64,000 nt of DNA from Kitasatospora arboriphila (lineage in GTDB: Bacteria > Actinomycetota > Actinomycetes > Mycobacteriales > Mycobacteriaceae), in NCBI RefSeq assembly GCF_000717275.1, contig NZ_JNYV01000002.1, forward strand, positions 372,001 to 436,000, written 5' to 3'. The notes under the pieces are model-generated. The model saw only the letters and a program-made list of their open reading frames with translations. It was not told the origin of the DNA and made no database searches. A program made the position numbers and the translations under genes. Below are positions 16,889 through 25,602 of this stretch, one piece after another. Positions within the stretch are counted from its first letter, which is position 1, and the number at the start of each line of letters is the position of its first letter.

Positions 16889-18475
16889 ATGTCCGCGTTC
16901 GACCGCCGTTCCTTTCTGACCGGCGCCGCCGTGGTCGGAGCCGCCATCGCGAGTCCGGCCATCGCCCGCGCAGATCCCACGCCGCGAAAGCGCACCCCGG
17001 TTGTCCGTGAAGACCATCGGGCGATCGTCATCGGCTCGGGATTCGGTGGCGGTGTCGCCGCACTCCGGCTGGCTGAAGCGGGTGTGCCGGTGACGGTACT
17101 CGAACGCGGAAGGCGCTGGGCGACAGGCCCGAACTCGGAGACATTCCCCAGAGCCACCACGCCCGACAAGCGCATTCTGTGGTACCGGTCGGCGCCTCAA
17201 CTGTTCGGCAAGCCCGCCGTGTTCGAGCCCTACGTCGGACTGCTCGAGGCGGTCCCCGGCGAGAACATGACCGCGCTGTGTGCGGCTGGCGTCGGCGGCG
17301 GTTCCCTTGTCTATCAGGGAATGACCCTGCAACCCGACGAGTCGGTGTTCAACACGCACTTCCCTCAGGAACTCGACTGGGCGACCATGAATCGGGTCCA
17401 CTACCCCCGTGTCGCCAGGATGCTCCGGCTCGCGGAAGCACCCGACGAGCTGATCGGCACCCCGAACTACCGGGCCGCGCGGGTGTTCGCCCAAAGCGTT
17501 CGCGAAGCGGGCCTGCCGGTGTCGAAGATCCCCATGCCGATCGACTGGAACTTTGCCCTCGACGAGTTGCGCGGAAAGATGAAGCCCTCGTACACCAACG
17601 GCGACGGCGCACTCGGGGTGAACAACGGCGGAAAACACTCGGTCGACGTCACCTATATCGCTGCCGCCGAAGCGACCGGGCGGGTGGCCGTGCACACGCA
17701 GCACCACGTCACCGATGTCGAGCGGACACCCGAAGGCCGTTGGCGGGTCCATGTCGACCGGATCGACTCGGCCGGAAACGTTCTCGAGAACAAGATCTTG
17801 ACCACCAACGCACTCGTGATGGCCGCCGGCAGTATGAACACCTCCAAGTTGCTGATGCGCGCCGCGGCAAAGGGACAGATACCCGACATGCCCGACGACC
17901 TCGGCGGCAACTGGGGCAGCAACGCCGACCGCATCTACGTGTGGACCAATCTGGAGACCGAGTTCGGGGCGCCGCAAGGTGGACCGGTCATCTACGGCAG
18001 CAAGAACTGGTCCGACCCGAACGCCGCGCACACCGTGATCCAGGCGTCGGTGCCGCCGCTGTCCTTCGATGCCCGCAGCACGATGATGGTGGGTTACGGG
18101 GTGAGCACCGGACGCGGCCGATTCCACTACGACTCCGACCGTGACGACGCGATCCTGCGGTGGCCCACCGACAGTGACGCAGAGATCCAGAACCGCCATA
18201 TCGGCCCCACGGTGCGCAAGATCGCGGGACCGGGCGGCATCCTCACCGACACCAACGAGTTCTTCCCTTCCACCTGGCATCCGCTCGGTGGAGCCAGCAT
18301 GGGCTCGGTGTGCGACCTCGAGGGCCGCGTGCATGGGCAACGCGGTCTCTACGTTCTCGACGGCGCACTGATGCCCGGCAACTCGGCAGCATGCAACCCG
18401 TCGATGACCATCGCGGCCGTGGCCGAACGGGCACTCGATCATCTCGTCACCACCGATGTCGGTACGGTCATCTGA
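16889..18475 (+). CDS. Tat-exported GMC oxidoreductase, cholesterol-oxidase-like
   Basis: 528 residues. A twin-arginine signal (DRRSFLTGAAVVG, residues 5-17) followed by ASPAIARA marks export of a folded flavoprotein. The FAD-binding motif VIGSGFGGGVAALRLAEAG is at about 47-65. GMC features follow: AAGVGGGSLVYQGM near 131, HPLGGASMGS near 466 containing the active-site His, and GALMPGNSAACNPSMTIAAVAER near 490 with the Asn of this family. These match cholesterol oxidases of rhodococci and streptomycetes, which convert cholesterol to cholest-4-en-3-one, but other 3-beta-hydroxysteroid or alcohol substrates are possible. GGGGG precedes the ATG. A secreted lipase gene follows 50 bases later. Confidence 0.85.
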   Translation: MSAFDRRSFLTGAAVVGAAIASPAIARADPTPRKRTPVVREDHRAIVIGSGFGGGVAALRLAEAGVPVTVLERGRRWATGPNSETFPRATTPDKRILWYRSAPQLFGKPAVFEPYVGLLEAVPGENMTALCAAGVGGGSLVYQGMTLQPDESVFNTHFPQELDWATMNRVHYPRVARMLRLAEAPDELIGTPNYRAARVFAQSVREAGLPVSKIPMPIDWNFALDELRGKMKPSYTNGDGALGVNNGGKHSVDVTYIAAAEATGRVAVHTQHHVTDVERTPEGRWRVHVDRIDSAGNVLENKILTTNALVMAAGSMNTSKLLMRAAAKGQIPDMPDDLGGNWGSNADRIYVWTNLETEFGAPQGGPVIYGSKNWSDPNAAHTVIQASVPPLSFDARSTMMVGYGVSTGRGRFHYDSDRDDAILRWPTDSDAEIQNRHIGPTVRKIAGPGGILTDTNEFFPSTWHPLGGASMGSVCDLEGRVHGQRGLYVLDGALMPGNSAACNPSMTIAAVAERALDHLVTTDVGTVI

Positions 18476-18525
18476 GTCCACGTTCACCAGCGGTCGGCGA
18501 ATCCCTTTCATAGTCAGGAATCACG

Positions 18526-19854
18526 TTGCTACACACCCTTTCCATGCGCAGCGGGGCCACCAGGCGAGTTCGCTTCGCGATACTGGCGCTGAGTGTCTCG
18601 GTGGTGACGGCTGCCGCCGTCGGCGCGGTTCCGTCTGCGTCGGCTGCTCCGTCCTCGGACTTCTACAGCACGCCCGCCGAGTATTCGACCATCCCGGGTT
18701 CGGTGATCAGGACCGAATCGATGCCCCTGCTGGTGTCGATCCCGGGTGTGAACGGCCCGTGGCCGGGTTCTGCAAGCCGTGTCCTCTACACCTCGCGCCT
18801 GGAGAACGGTGAGCCGACGCCGGTCAGCGGCACCTTCATCGACTCAACCCAGCCGTGGCAAGGCGAGGGAGCGCGGCCGACCGTCATCATCGGCCCGGGC
18901 ACCATGGGTCAAGGCGATCAGTGCGCACCGTCGCGGGCATTCGCCACCGGGCTGATTGCACAAACCGACCCTCTGTCCTTCTCCGCGAATCAGGAAGCAT
19001 TGGCGGCCGCACGCTGGAATGCCCTGGGCGCGAGAGTGTTCGTCACCGACTATGTAGGGCTGGGCACTCCGGGCGTCCACACATACGTCAACCGCGTCGA
19101 AGAAGCCCACGCGATGATCGATGCTGCCCGAGCGGCAAACACACTCAGCGGTACCGGCTCTCGCACGCCGATAGCTTTCTGGGGTTACTCCCAAGGTGGT
19201 GGGGCATCGGCGGCCGCGGCCGAACTGCAGCCGACCGACGCCCCCGAGCTCAATCTCAAGGGCACCTGGGCGGGCGCGCCCCCGGCGGATCTCCTCGACG
19301 TTCTGGCGAAGGTCGACGGCAATCTGATCGGCGGTGTCATCGGCTACGCAATCAATGGCTTTGTCGCACGCCATCCCGCGCTCAAGAAGCCGCTCGCCGA
19401 GCGCACAACGCCTGCGGGACAGGCAATGCTCGATCGGCTGGGAACAGAGTGCATCGGTGATGTCATCTTCCAGCAGCCGTTCCTGCGCACCAGCTCGCTC
19501 ACCAGGGACGGCAAGTCTCTACTCGAGAACCTCGACACCATTCCCGAAGCTGCTCCCATCTTCGAGGAACAACGCATCGGCACGCTCACACCAGCGAGTC
19601 CGGTGTTCGTGACCAGCGGCATCAACGACGACACCATCCCGTACGACCAGGTGCGGCAGCTCGCCGGCGAGTGGTGCGAGAAGGGTGCCGACGTCACTTT
19701 CCGCACCAACCAGCTGCCGCCCATCACCCCGGGCTTGGTGTTGCCCAATCATTTCGGGCCCGATCTCATCGACGGTCTCGGAACGGGTGGCGCCGTCGAC
19801 TACCTCATGGATCGGTTTGCGAACAAGCCCGTCGCCGGCTGCACCTTCAACTGA
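18526..19854 (+). CDS. secreted lipase (LIP family)
   Basis: 442 residues. A long signal peptide ends around residue 40 (ASAAP). The mature part has the secretory-lipase pattern: YTSRLENGEPTPVSGTFI, a YSQGG nucleophile elbow (FWGYSQGGG, near residue 220) and a late INDDTIPYDQVR segment with the acidic residue; the catalytic His is probably in LPNHFGPDLID near residue 410. Secretory lipases hydrolyse triacylglycerols or other esters outside the cell. I accept TTG at 18526 because AGGAA lies seven bases upstream; ATG at 18544 has no site. Confidence 0.88.
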   Translation: MLHTLSMRSGATRRVRFAILALSVSVVTAAAVGAVPSASAAPSSDFYSTPAEYSTIPGSVIRTESMPLLVSIPGVNGPWPGSASRVLYTSRLENGEPTPVSGTFIDSTQPWQGEGARPTVIIGPGTMGQGDQCAPSRAFATGLIAQTDPLSFSANQEALAAARWNALGARVFVTDYVGLGTPGVHTYVNRVEEAHAMIDAARAANTLSGTGSRTPIAFWGYSQGGGASAAAAELQPTDAPELNLKGTWAGAPPADLLDVLAKVDGNLIGGVIGYAINGFVARHPALKKPLAERTTPAGQAMLDRLGTECIGDVIFQQPFLRTSSLTRDGKSLLENLDTIPEAAPIFEEQRIGTLTPASPVFVTSGINDDTIPYDQVRQLAGEWCEKGADVTFRTNQLPPITPGLVLPNHFGPDLIDGLGTGGAVDYLMDRFANKPVAGCTFN

Positions 19855-19877
19855 CCAGGCCTGTTGCAAGACATTCG

Positions 19878-20306
19878 TCAGCGCGAGCCAGGCAGCTCCC
19901 CGGTCGCCGGTTGCTGGTTGTACTCCTCGTCGGTGACGGGTGCGAGCCACTGGACGGCGTCGTACTCTTCGCTGCTCTCGTTGATGGCGAGGTGGACCAT
20001 CAGGCGGGTCGGCGCGGCACCGTGCCAGTGCTCTTCGTCGGCCTCGAACAAGATCCGGTCACCTGGTCTGATGATCTCGACTGGTCCACCTCGGCGCTGG
20101 CACAACCCGATTCCCTCGGTGACGAACACGGTCTGACTCAAGGGGTGACGGTGCCAGTGTGTTCGCGCCCCGGGCATGAAATGCACCAGGTTGGCCGACA
20201 CCCGCGATGGTGGCGGCGCAGCGGCAACGGCGTCGATGTACACATCGCCGGTGAACCAGTCGCTGGGCCCCTTGGTGGTCGAAACCGAACTGCGGACTAT
20301 CTGCAT
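19878..20306 (-). CDS. cupin domain protein
   Basis: 142-residue single-domain cupin. Metal-binding motif 1 is present as GARTHWHRHPLSQTVFVTEG (residues 47-66) with two or three His, and motif 2 as PGDRILFEADEEHWHGA (81-97). The layout resembles quercetinase/mandelonitrile-lyase-like small cupins, often next to carboxymuconolactone decarboxylases or regulators. GGGAG sits five bases before the ATG at 20306. It lies 32 bases after the helix-turn-helix regulator on the same strand, so the two probably form an operon. Confidence 0.86.
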   Translation of the reverse strand: MQIVRSSVSTTKGPSDWFTGDVYIDAVAAAPPPSRVSANLVHFMPGARTHWHRHPLSQTVFVTEGIGLCQRRGGPVEIIRPGDRILFEADEEHWHGAAPTRLMVHLAINESSEEYDAVQWLAPVTDEEYNQQPATGELPGSR

Positions 20307-20338
20307 GTGAACTCCCGAATCAATTGATCGACAATGAT

Positions 20339-21217
20339 TTACGTCTTCGACGACTGGGCCTGGCTGTGCTCGGCAGCCCACGATCCGAGTAGACGAAGCC
20401 GTTCGGAACTGGGCGAACCGGGTTCGGCCGTGTACACCATCAACACCGAACCCGGATCGGCGGTGATGACCAGTTCTTCGTAAGCCAGGCTGATGTCTCC
20501 GACCACCGGGTGGTTGAACCGTTTGGTGCCCGACCCATGTGTCCGCACATCGTGGGCGCCCCACAACGTACGGAAAACATCACTCCGCGTGGACAATTCG
20601 CCGACCAGATCCTGCAAACCCTTGTCGTATGGGTCGCGTCCGGCTTCGGCACGCATGATGGAGACACACATCTGAGCGAACAACTCCCAGTCAGGATAGA
20701 AGTCGTGGGCGGCCGGGTCGAGGAACTGGAACCGGGCCAGGTTCGGGGTGCGCCCGCCGTCACCGATCAGCGGTGAGTAAAGGGCGCGTCCGAGTTCGTT
20801 GGTGGCCAACAGGTCTTGATGCTGGTTGCGGACAAACGCCACTCCCTCGGTGATGGAATCGAGCGCCCACTGCAAGCTCAACCGCGGCACGGCAGGCTTG
20901 CTGCCACGCCGGCGGGGGCGGCCTGAAGTCGGGATACCGTCGGCGGCTCGGGCCAGGTCGAACAAATGCGCTCGTTCGGTGTCGTCAAGGAGCAACGCCC
21001 TGGCGATGGCGTCGAGCACGGATGCCGAGGCCCCCGCGATGGTCCCGCGCTCTAGGCGGGCGTAGTACTCCACACTCACCCCGGCGAGCATGGCCACCTC
21101 ACTGCGGCGAAGGCCCGCCACCCGGCGGTTCTGCCCGGCAGGCAACCCGGCCTCCTCCGGTGTCACCTTCGCCCGTCGCGACATCAGGAACTCACGCACC
21201 TCGTCCCGGTTGTTCAT
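20339..21217 (-). CDS. HTH regulator with MmyB-like ligand-binding domain
   Basis: 292 residues. An XRE-type helix-turn-helix occupies residues ~20-75 (GLRRSEVAMLAGVSVEYYARLERG), followed by a MmyB-like PAS-related domain (SLQWALDSITEGVAFVRNQHQDLLATN, then GRALYSPLI) that usually binds a small hydrophobic ligand. It is divergent from the zinc alcohol dehydrogenase/SDR pair and lies in front of the cupin gene, so it likely controls one or both. The ATG at 21217 fits the family start. A related regulator is encoded at 43260-44120. Confidence 0.88.
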   Translation of the reverse strand: MNNRDEVREFLMSRRAKVTPEEAGLPAGQNRRVAGLRRSEVAMLAGVSVEYYARLERGTIAGASASVLDAIARALLLDDTERAHLFDLARAADGIPTSGRPRRRGSKPAVPRLSLQWALDSITEGVAFVRNQHQDLLATNELGRALYSPLIGDGGRTPNLARFQFLDPAAHDFYPDWELFAQMCVSIMRAEAGRDPYDKGLQDLVGELSTRSDVFRTLWGAHDVRTHGSGTKRFNHPVVGDISLAYEELVITADPGSVLMVYTAEPGSPSSERLRLLGSWAAEHSQAQSSKT

Positions 21218-21347
21218 GGAATTCAGGGTAGGCGCGGACGCGTCGTTCAGGGGTTCCCTGCCAATACACCTCTTGTCAGTGACTCCCCCGCCCCGCGCAT
21301 TCGCGGTTATGTGGTGAACACACACCCACTCACCGAAGGAGACACCA

Positions 21348-22367
21348 GTGCGTGGAGTCATTCTCGCCTCGCCCCGCGACGTCCAGATCGTCGACCGCCC
21401 CGACCCGGTCATCATCGAACCGACGGATGCGATCATCCGCCTTGCCGCATCATGCGTCTGTGGTTCAGACCTGTGGCCGTACCGCGGAGATGACCCCGCC
21501 GACCAGATACCCATGGGTCACGAGTACGTCGGTACCGTCACCGCCATCGGTGATGCCGTCACGACCGTCGGTGTGGGCGACTTCGTCGTCGGATCGTTCT
21601 TCGCCTCGGACAACACCTGCGAGATCTGCCAGGCCGGGTACCAATCGAGGTGCGTGCACGCCCAGGTCATGGGTGAGATCGGCACCCAGGCCGAGTACGC
21701 CCGCATCCCCCTGGCGGACGGCACATTGGTGGCCACTCCCGGTCAGCCCGACCCCGACCTCATCCCGTCGCTGCTGGCCGCCTCCGACGTGCTCGGCACC
21801 GGTTGGTTCGCCGCCGTCGCGGCAGAGGTCGGCCCGGGCAAGACCGTTGCCGTGGTCGGCGACGGTGCGGTGGGGCTACTCGGCGTCCTGGCCGCGAAAC
21901 AGCTTGGTGCAGAGCGCATCATTGCCATGAGTCGTCACGCCGACCGCCAGGCCCTCGCGCGAGAGTTCGGCGCCACCGACATCGTCGAGGAACGCGGCGA
22001 CGACGGTGTCGCCAAGATAAAAGACCTCACCGGTGGACTCGGTGCACATTCCGTCGTCGAGGCCGTCGGCACCCAGGAGTCGATGATGCAGGCCATCCGC
22101 TCGACCCGACCCGGCGGACACGTCGGTTACGTCGGCGTCTCCCACGACGTCGATCTACCCGGGCTCGAACTGTTCTTCTCGGGCGTCCACCTTCACGGCG
22201 GCCCTGCACCGGTGCGCCGCTTCCTCCCCGAACTGATCGATCTCATCTGGACTCGAACCATCAACCCCGGCAGGGTCTTCGACCTCACCCTGCCGCTCGA
22301 ACAAGCCGCCGACGCCTACCGAGCAATGGACGAACGCCGCGCCACCAAAGTTCTTCTCACGCTCTGA
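21348..22367 (+). CDS. zinc-dependent alcohol dehydrogenase
   Basis: 339 residues of the medium-chain dehydrogenase family. Catalytic zinc ligands are visible as CVCGSDLWPYRG near residue 36 and GHEYVG near 58. The loop that normally holds four structural-zinc Cys reads CEICQAGYQSRC (residues ~91-102), only three Cys, so the structural zinc may be incomplete. The NAD(P) motif GDGAVGLLGVLAAKQLGAE starts near residue 172. Start is GTG with GGAG at good spacing. It forms a pair with the broken SDR gene 24 bases later. Confidence 0.92.
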   Translation: MRGVILASPRDVQIVDRPDPVIIEPTDAIIRLAASCVCGSDLWPYRGDDPADQIPMGHEYVGTVTAIGDAVTTVGVGDFVVGSFFASDNTCEICQAGYQSRCVHAQVMGEIGTQAEYARIPLADGTLVATPGQPDPDLIPSLLAASDVLGTGWFAAVAAEVGPGKTVAVVGDGAVGLLGVLAAKQLGAERIIAMSRHADRQALAREFGATDIVEERGDDGVAKIKDLTGGLGAHSVVEAVGTQESMMQAIRSTRPGGHVGYVGVSHDVDLPGLELFFSGVHLHGGPAPVRRFLPELIDLIWTRTINPGRVFDLTLPLEQAADAYRAMDERRATKVLLTL

Positions 22368-22391
22368 CCCACCCATATCGATTGGAAATCA

Positions 22392-23034
22392 ATGACTCAC
22401 GATGAATTCGCCGGAAAGGTCGCCTTTGTCACGGGTGCAGCGGGCGGAATAGGCCGCGCCACTGCGATCGCGTTCGCTGCAGCGGGTGCCGACGTGGCAG
22501 TAACCGACATCAATCTGGACGAGCTCGCGCGTACCGTCGAGATGATCAAGCAGCACGGCGTCCGAGCCCTGGGTACGGGTTGCGACGTCACTGACGGCGA
22601 CGAGATCGAATCCGCACTCGCGAGGACGATCGACACATTCGGGCGTCTGGACATCGCGTTCAACAACGCCGGGGTCGAACAGCCGGTGGCGCCACTGGTC
22701 GACATCCCCGAGCACGACTGGGACCGTCTTGTCGCGACCAACCGCTGTCAAACACGGGGTGATCGGGATGACGAAGTCGGCAACGCTCGACTACGCCGCC
22801 CAAGGGATCCATATCAACGCGATCTGCCCCGGCATCATCGAGACGCCCATGATGGACCGCTTCTCTGGCGGCACGCCCGAAGGCCGCGCACGCGTCATCG
22901 CTCAAGAACCGGTGGGACGGATGGGCCGTCCCGAGGAGGTCGCCTCCGCCGTGTTGTGGCTGAGCTCGGATCTCGGTGCGTTCACCACCGGACACGCCCT
23001 TGTCATCGATGGAGGACAGACCGTCGGTTTGTGA
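22392..23034 (+). pseudogene. SDR gene broken by an internal deletion and frameshift
   Basis: The first ~117 codons encode a normal SDR N-terminus: TGAAGGIGRATAIAFAAAGADVAV, a DINLDE segment and FNNAGVE, up to DWDRLVATN. The end of the protein continues in the next frame from KHGVIGMTKSATLDYAAQG through ICPGIIETPM to DGGQTVGL. Only seven bases (22741-22747 region) separate the two blocks, where related SDRs have about 44 residues. That missing part carries the Ser-Tyr of the active site (YxxxK keeps only the Lys). The reading frame shifts at the junction, so no normal enzyme can be made. Confidence 0.82.
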
Positions 23035-23044
23035 CGGTTCGGCG

Positions 23045-24646
23045 TCACTGCGCTGTCAGCACCTTCGAGTACAGACTGACACCCTTCGCGTCGCGAAGAT
23101 CCACCGTGAATGTGCGGTCGTCCGGGTTGATGCTCACCTCGCCGAAGTGCTGAAACCCCTCAGCCGGTGAGACATTCGCGTCCGTGGGTGCATGGACGAA
23201 CTCGTACCGAGCACCGAACGTTCCATCAAGAGGACTCTCGGGGAACGCGCCGGCGTGCAGTGGACCCGACACGAACTCCCAGAACGGCGCGAAGTCGGTG
23301 AATCCAGCGCGTCCGGGGTCGTAGGAGATCGCGGCCGTGTAGTGCACATCGGCGGTCAGATAAACGATGTTGGGGACGTTCTTGGTCTGGGACAGGACTC
23401 TCGAGAAAGCGATCTCACGGCCCAGCGGTTGGCCGTTGTCACCCTGCGCCACACCTTCCATCGACTTCGGCCCGTCGACGGGATCCGTTGACTTGTCGGG
23501 AACAACGATCGAGAGCGGCAGGTCGTTCGCCACCACCTTCCATGTTGCGGTCGACGCCTTCAATCCATCGATGAGCCACTGCGTTTGTTTGGCCCCGAGG
23601 ACCCCTTCCGGACTGTTGGGGCTCCATGCGTTCGGATTCGGATCCTTGTAGCTGCGCATGTCGAGGACAAAGACGTCCAAGTCCGGACCGTAGGCAATCT
23701 TGCGGTACAGACGTCCATCGACGGCTTCACTGGGCAGGACAGGCTGCCACTCCTGCCAAGCCTGCGCAGCGAACCCGGTGAGCTTGTCGACGTCGGTCTC
23801 GGTGTATCCCTTGCGTTCTTGCCCGGCCAGGCTTTCCCCAGGGAACCAGTTGTTCACCACCTCGTGGTCATCCCACTGGACGACCTGCGGCACAGTAGCG
23901 GCGAACCTACGGTAGTGGGCGTCGGTCAAGTTGTAGGCGTAGTTTCCCCGGAAGTCGTCCAACGTCTGTGCCACATGAGATTTGGCGTCCGTGGTCAGGT
24001 TCACGTACACGTCACCGTTGTTCTGCTTCTGCGATTCCGCTACCGGCCCGTCCGCGTAGATGGCGTCGCCGGAATGCAGGAAGAAGTCGGGGCGACGATC
24101 CGCGATCGCACCGAAAATACTCATGCCACCGAGGCTTTCGTTGATGCCCCAGCCCTGCCCCACCACATCTCCCGACCAGACGAAGTTCAAGGCTCGACGT
24201 TGCACCGGCACGGTGTTGAAAACACCGGTGAGCGGCTCGGACTCGGCGCCGTTCTCACCCTCCAGGACAACCCGGTAGTGCACGGTCTGGCCCGGCTCGA
24301 GACCGGTCAGCCGTATTCTGCCGGTTCCATCGGACGCCGGTGTGAGCCTGGGGCCGGTGAATCGTTCTGCGTTGGTAAAAGACTCGGTCGCCGATGTCTC
24401 GACGATCATCGTCGCGGGCGCATCCGAACGCGCCCAGATCAGCGCGCCATCCGCGCGCGGATCCCCGCTGGCGAGTCCATGAGTCAGCCGCGGGCGGGCT
24501 ACGGACAGTCCAGTCGAGGACGATGACGTTGCCGATCCGGACCCACCACATGCCGCAAGTGCACTTCCGGCCGGGATGAGGAGGGCACCGATGGCGCCGG
24601 CTCGCAGCAACGTACGGCGGTTCAACAGGGGATTCGTCTCAGGCAT
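23045..24646 (-). CDS. PhoD-family alkaline phosphatase (Tat/lipoprotein)
   Basis: 533 residues. N-terminal NRRTLLRAGAIGALL is a twin-arginine signal, and ALAAC a few residues later is a lipobox, so the enzyme is probably exported by Tat and lipid-anchored. PhoD blocks are visible: LTHGLASGDP near 55, SGDVVGQGWG near 172, FFLHSGDAIYADG near 197, WDDHEVVNNW near 265 and LTADVHYTAAISYDP near 432; these supply the metal ligands (calcium and iron in characterised PhoD). It releases phosphate from phosphomono- or diesters outside the membrane. ATG at 24646 directly precedes the signal; the frame is open to 24739. Confidence 0.93.
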   Translation of the reverse strand: MPETNPLLNRRTLLRAGAIGALLIPAGSALAACGGSGSATSSSSTGLSVARPRLTHGLASGDPRADGALIWARSDAPATMIVETSATESFTNAERFTGPRLTPASDGTGRIRLTGLEPGQTVHYRVVLEGENGAESEPLTGVFNTVPVQRRALNFVWSGDVVGQGWGINESLGGMSIFGAIADRRPDFFLHSGDAIYADGPVAESQKQNNGDVYVNLTTDAKSHVAQTLDDFRGNYAYNLTDAHYRRFAATVPQVVQWDDHEVVNNWFPGESLAGQERKGYTETDVDKLTGFAAQAWQEWQPVLPSEAVDGRLYRKIAYGPDLDVFVLDMRSYKDPNPNAWSPNSPEGVLGAKQTQWLIDGLKASTATWKVVANDLPLSIVVPDKSTDPVDGPKSMEGVAQGDNGQPLGREIAFSRVLSQTKNVPNIVYLTADVHYTAAISYDPGRAGFTDFAPFWEFVSGPLHAGAFPESPLDGTFGARYEFVHAPTDANVSPAEGFQHFGEVSINPDDRTFTVDLRDAKGVSLYSKVLTAQ

Positions 24647-24896
24647 ATCCAACAGGTTGTCGACTCCGAAAGACGCGAATCGAAACACAACACCGACGGC
24701 CGGCGAACGTAAGGTTTCGTCGGGGTCAACTCCACTCACGTGAAACCGACCCGGGTGGATCGCCGCTACCGCGTATCGCTGGTTCGCCGATCATCCGACT
24801 GCTCGCGAGACAACGGCGCGAGGTTCTGGATGGCGGTGACCACAGCCGCAGCAATGAGCCAGACAAAGACTCGGTTGCCTGTGCAACCATCACAGA

Positions 24897-25565
24897 ATGA
24901 GGATTCATGGGAATGTGACCAGCGATCGGTTGCTGACCACGATGTTCTTCGTCGTCATGGTCGCTTTGGGTGGTCCCGCTTTCATCGGGACTGCAGCGTC
25001 TGATGGGTCCCCGTGGGATTGGCTTCTGCTTACCGTATGGGTGTTCACGGTCCTAGGGGCCGCATGGTCGACCAGAAGGGCATGGCGCACCCGATACACA
25101 CACGATGTGTCATTGGAGACCTATCCCGCATTAGGCCTCACCGAGGGGAAGCAGCTGTCCACCAACTGGCTTCGCACGGTGTGGCTCTCTTCCCTCTTTT
25201 TGGCAACGTTGGCCGGTGGCTACGTCGGCGCAGTCACCTCGACGACGATCGTGGGCGCCATCGTCGGGGCAATGATGGCGGTGCCGGCCGGGGCTATCGC
25301 GGCCGCGATCATCGTTGGCACTGGCGCACTCTTCCTCAGAGCCTCCGGCGACGGTGAGCGGAGGGCGTCACGGGACAGATGGTTCCGAGTGGTGTTCAGT
25401 GCCTACGTCGGTACGGTCGTCGGGCTGCTGCTCTTCATCGTCTCTTTTGTTCTGGCTGCTGGAGACTTGGCACAGGTGCCGTACGTCGGGATTGTCTGCG
25501 TCACCGCCCTGGTCGCAGCGATGGGGTTCCGCTTTCCACCGACTTATCGAACAGCCGGTCTCTGA
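24897..25565 (+). CDS. hypothetical membrane protein
   Basis: 222 residues with about six hydrophobic segments in three pairs (near residues 10-55, 95-150 and 165-210). The middle pair is very Gly/Ala-rich (GGYVGAVTSTTIVGAIVGAM). Short basic loops (RRAWRTRY; GDGERRASRDRWFR) suggest the cytoplasmic side. No family recognised. GTG at 24915 is an alternative start. It is divergent from the PhoD gene across a 250-base gap in which I see nothing specific. Confidence 0.7.
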   Translation: MRIHGNVTSDRLLTTMFFVVMVALGGPAFIGTAASDGSPWDWLLLTVWVFTVLGAAWSTRRAWRTRYTHDVSLETYPALGLTEGKQLSTNWLRTVWLSSLFLATLAGGYVGAVTSTTIVGAIVGAMMAVPAGAIAAAIIVGTGALFLRASGDGERRASRDRWFRVVFSAYVGTVVGLLLFIVSFVLAAGDLAQVPYVGIVCVTALVAAMGFRFPPTYRTAGL

Positions 25566-25602
25566 CGACAACCTCCGCACGCCAATCTCCACGCTTGGAG
25601 TA

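Noticed and set aside
16871..18511. 546-residue open frame on the minus strand
   Set aside because: Antisense to the GMC oxidoreductase with its Tat signal and FAD motif; its His/Gly/Val-rich composition is typical of a shadow.
20319..20328. Ten-base palindrome ATCAATTGAT as operator of the cupin/HTH operon
   Set aside because: Short, AT-rich and inside the leader between two cotranscribed genes; not enough to claim a binding site.
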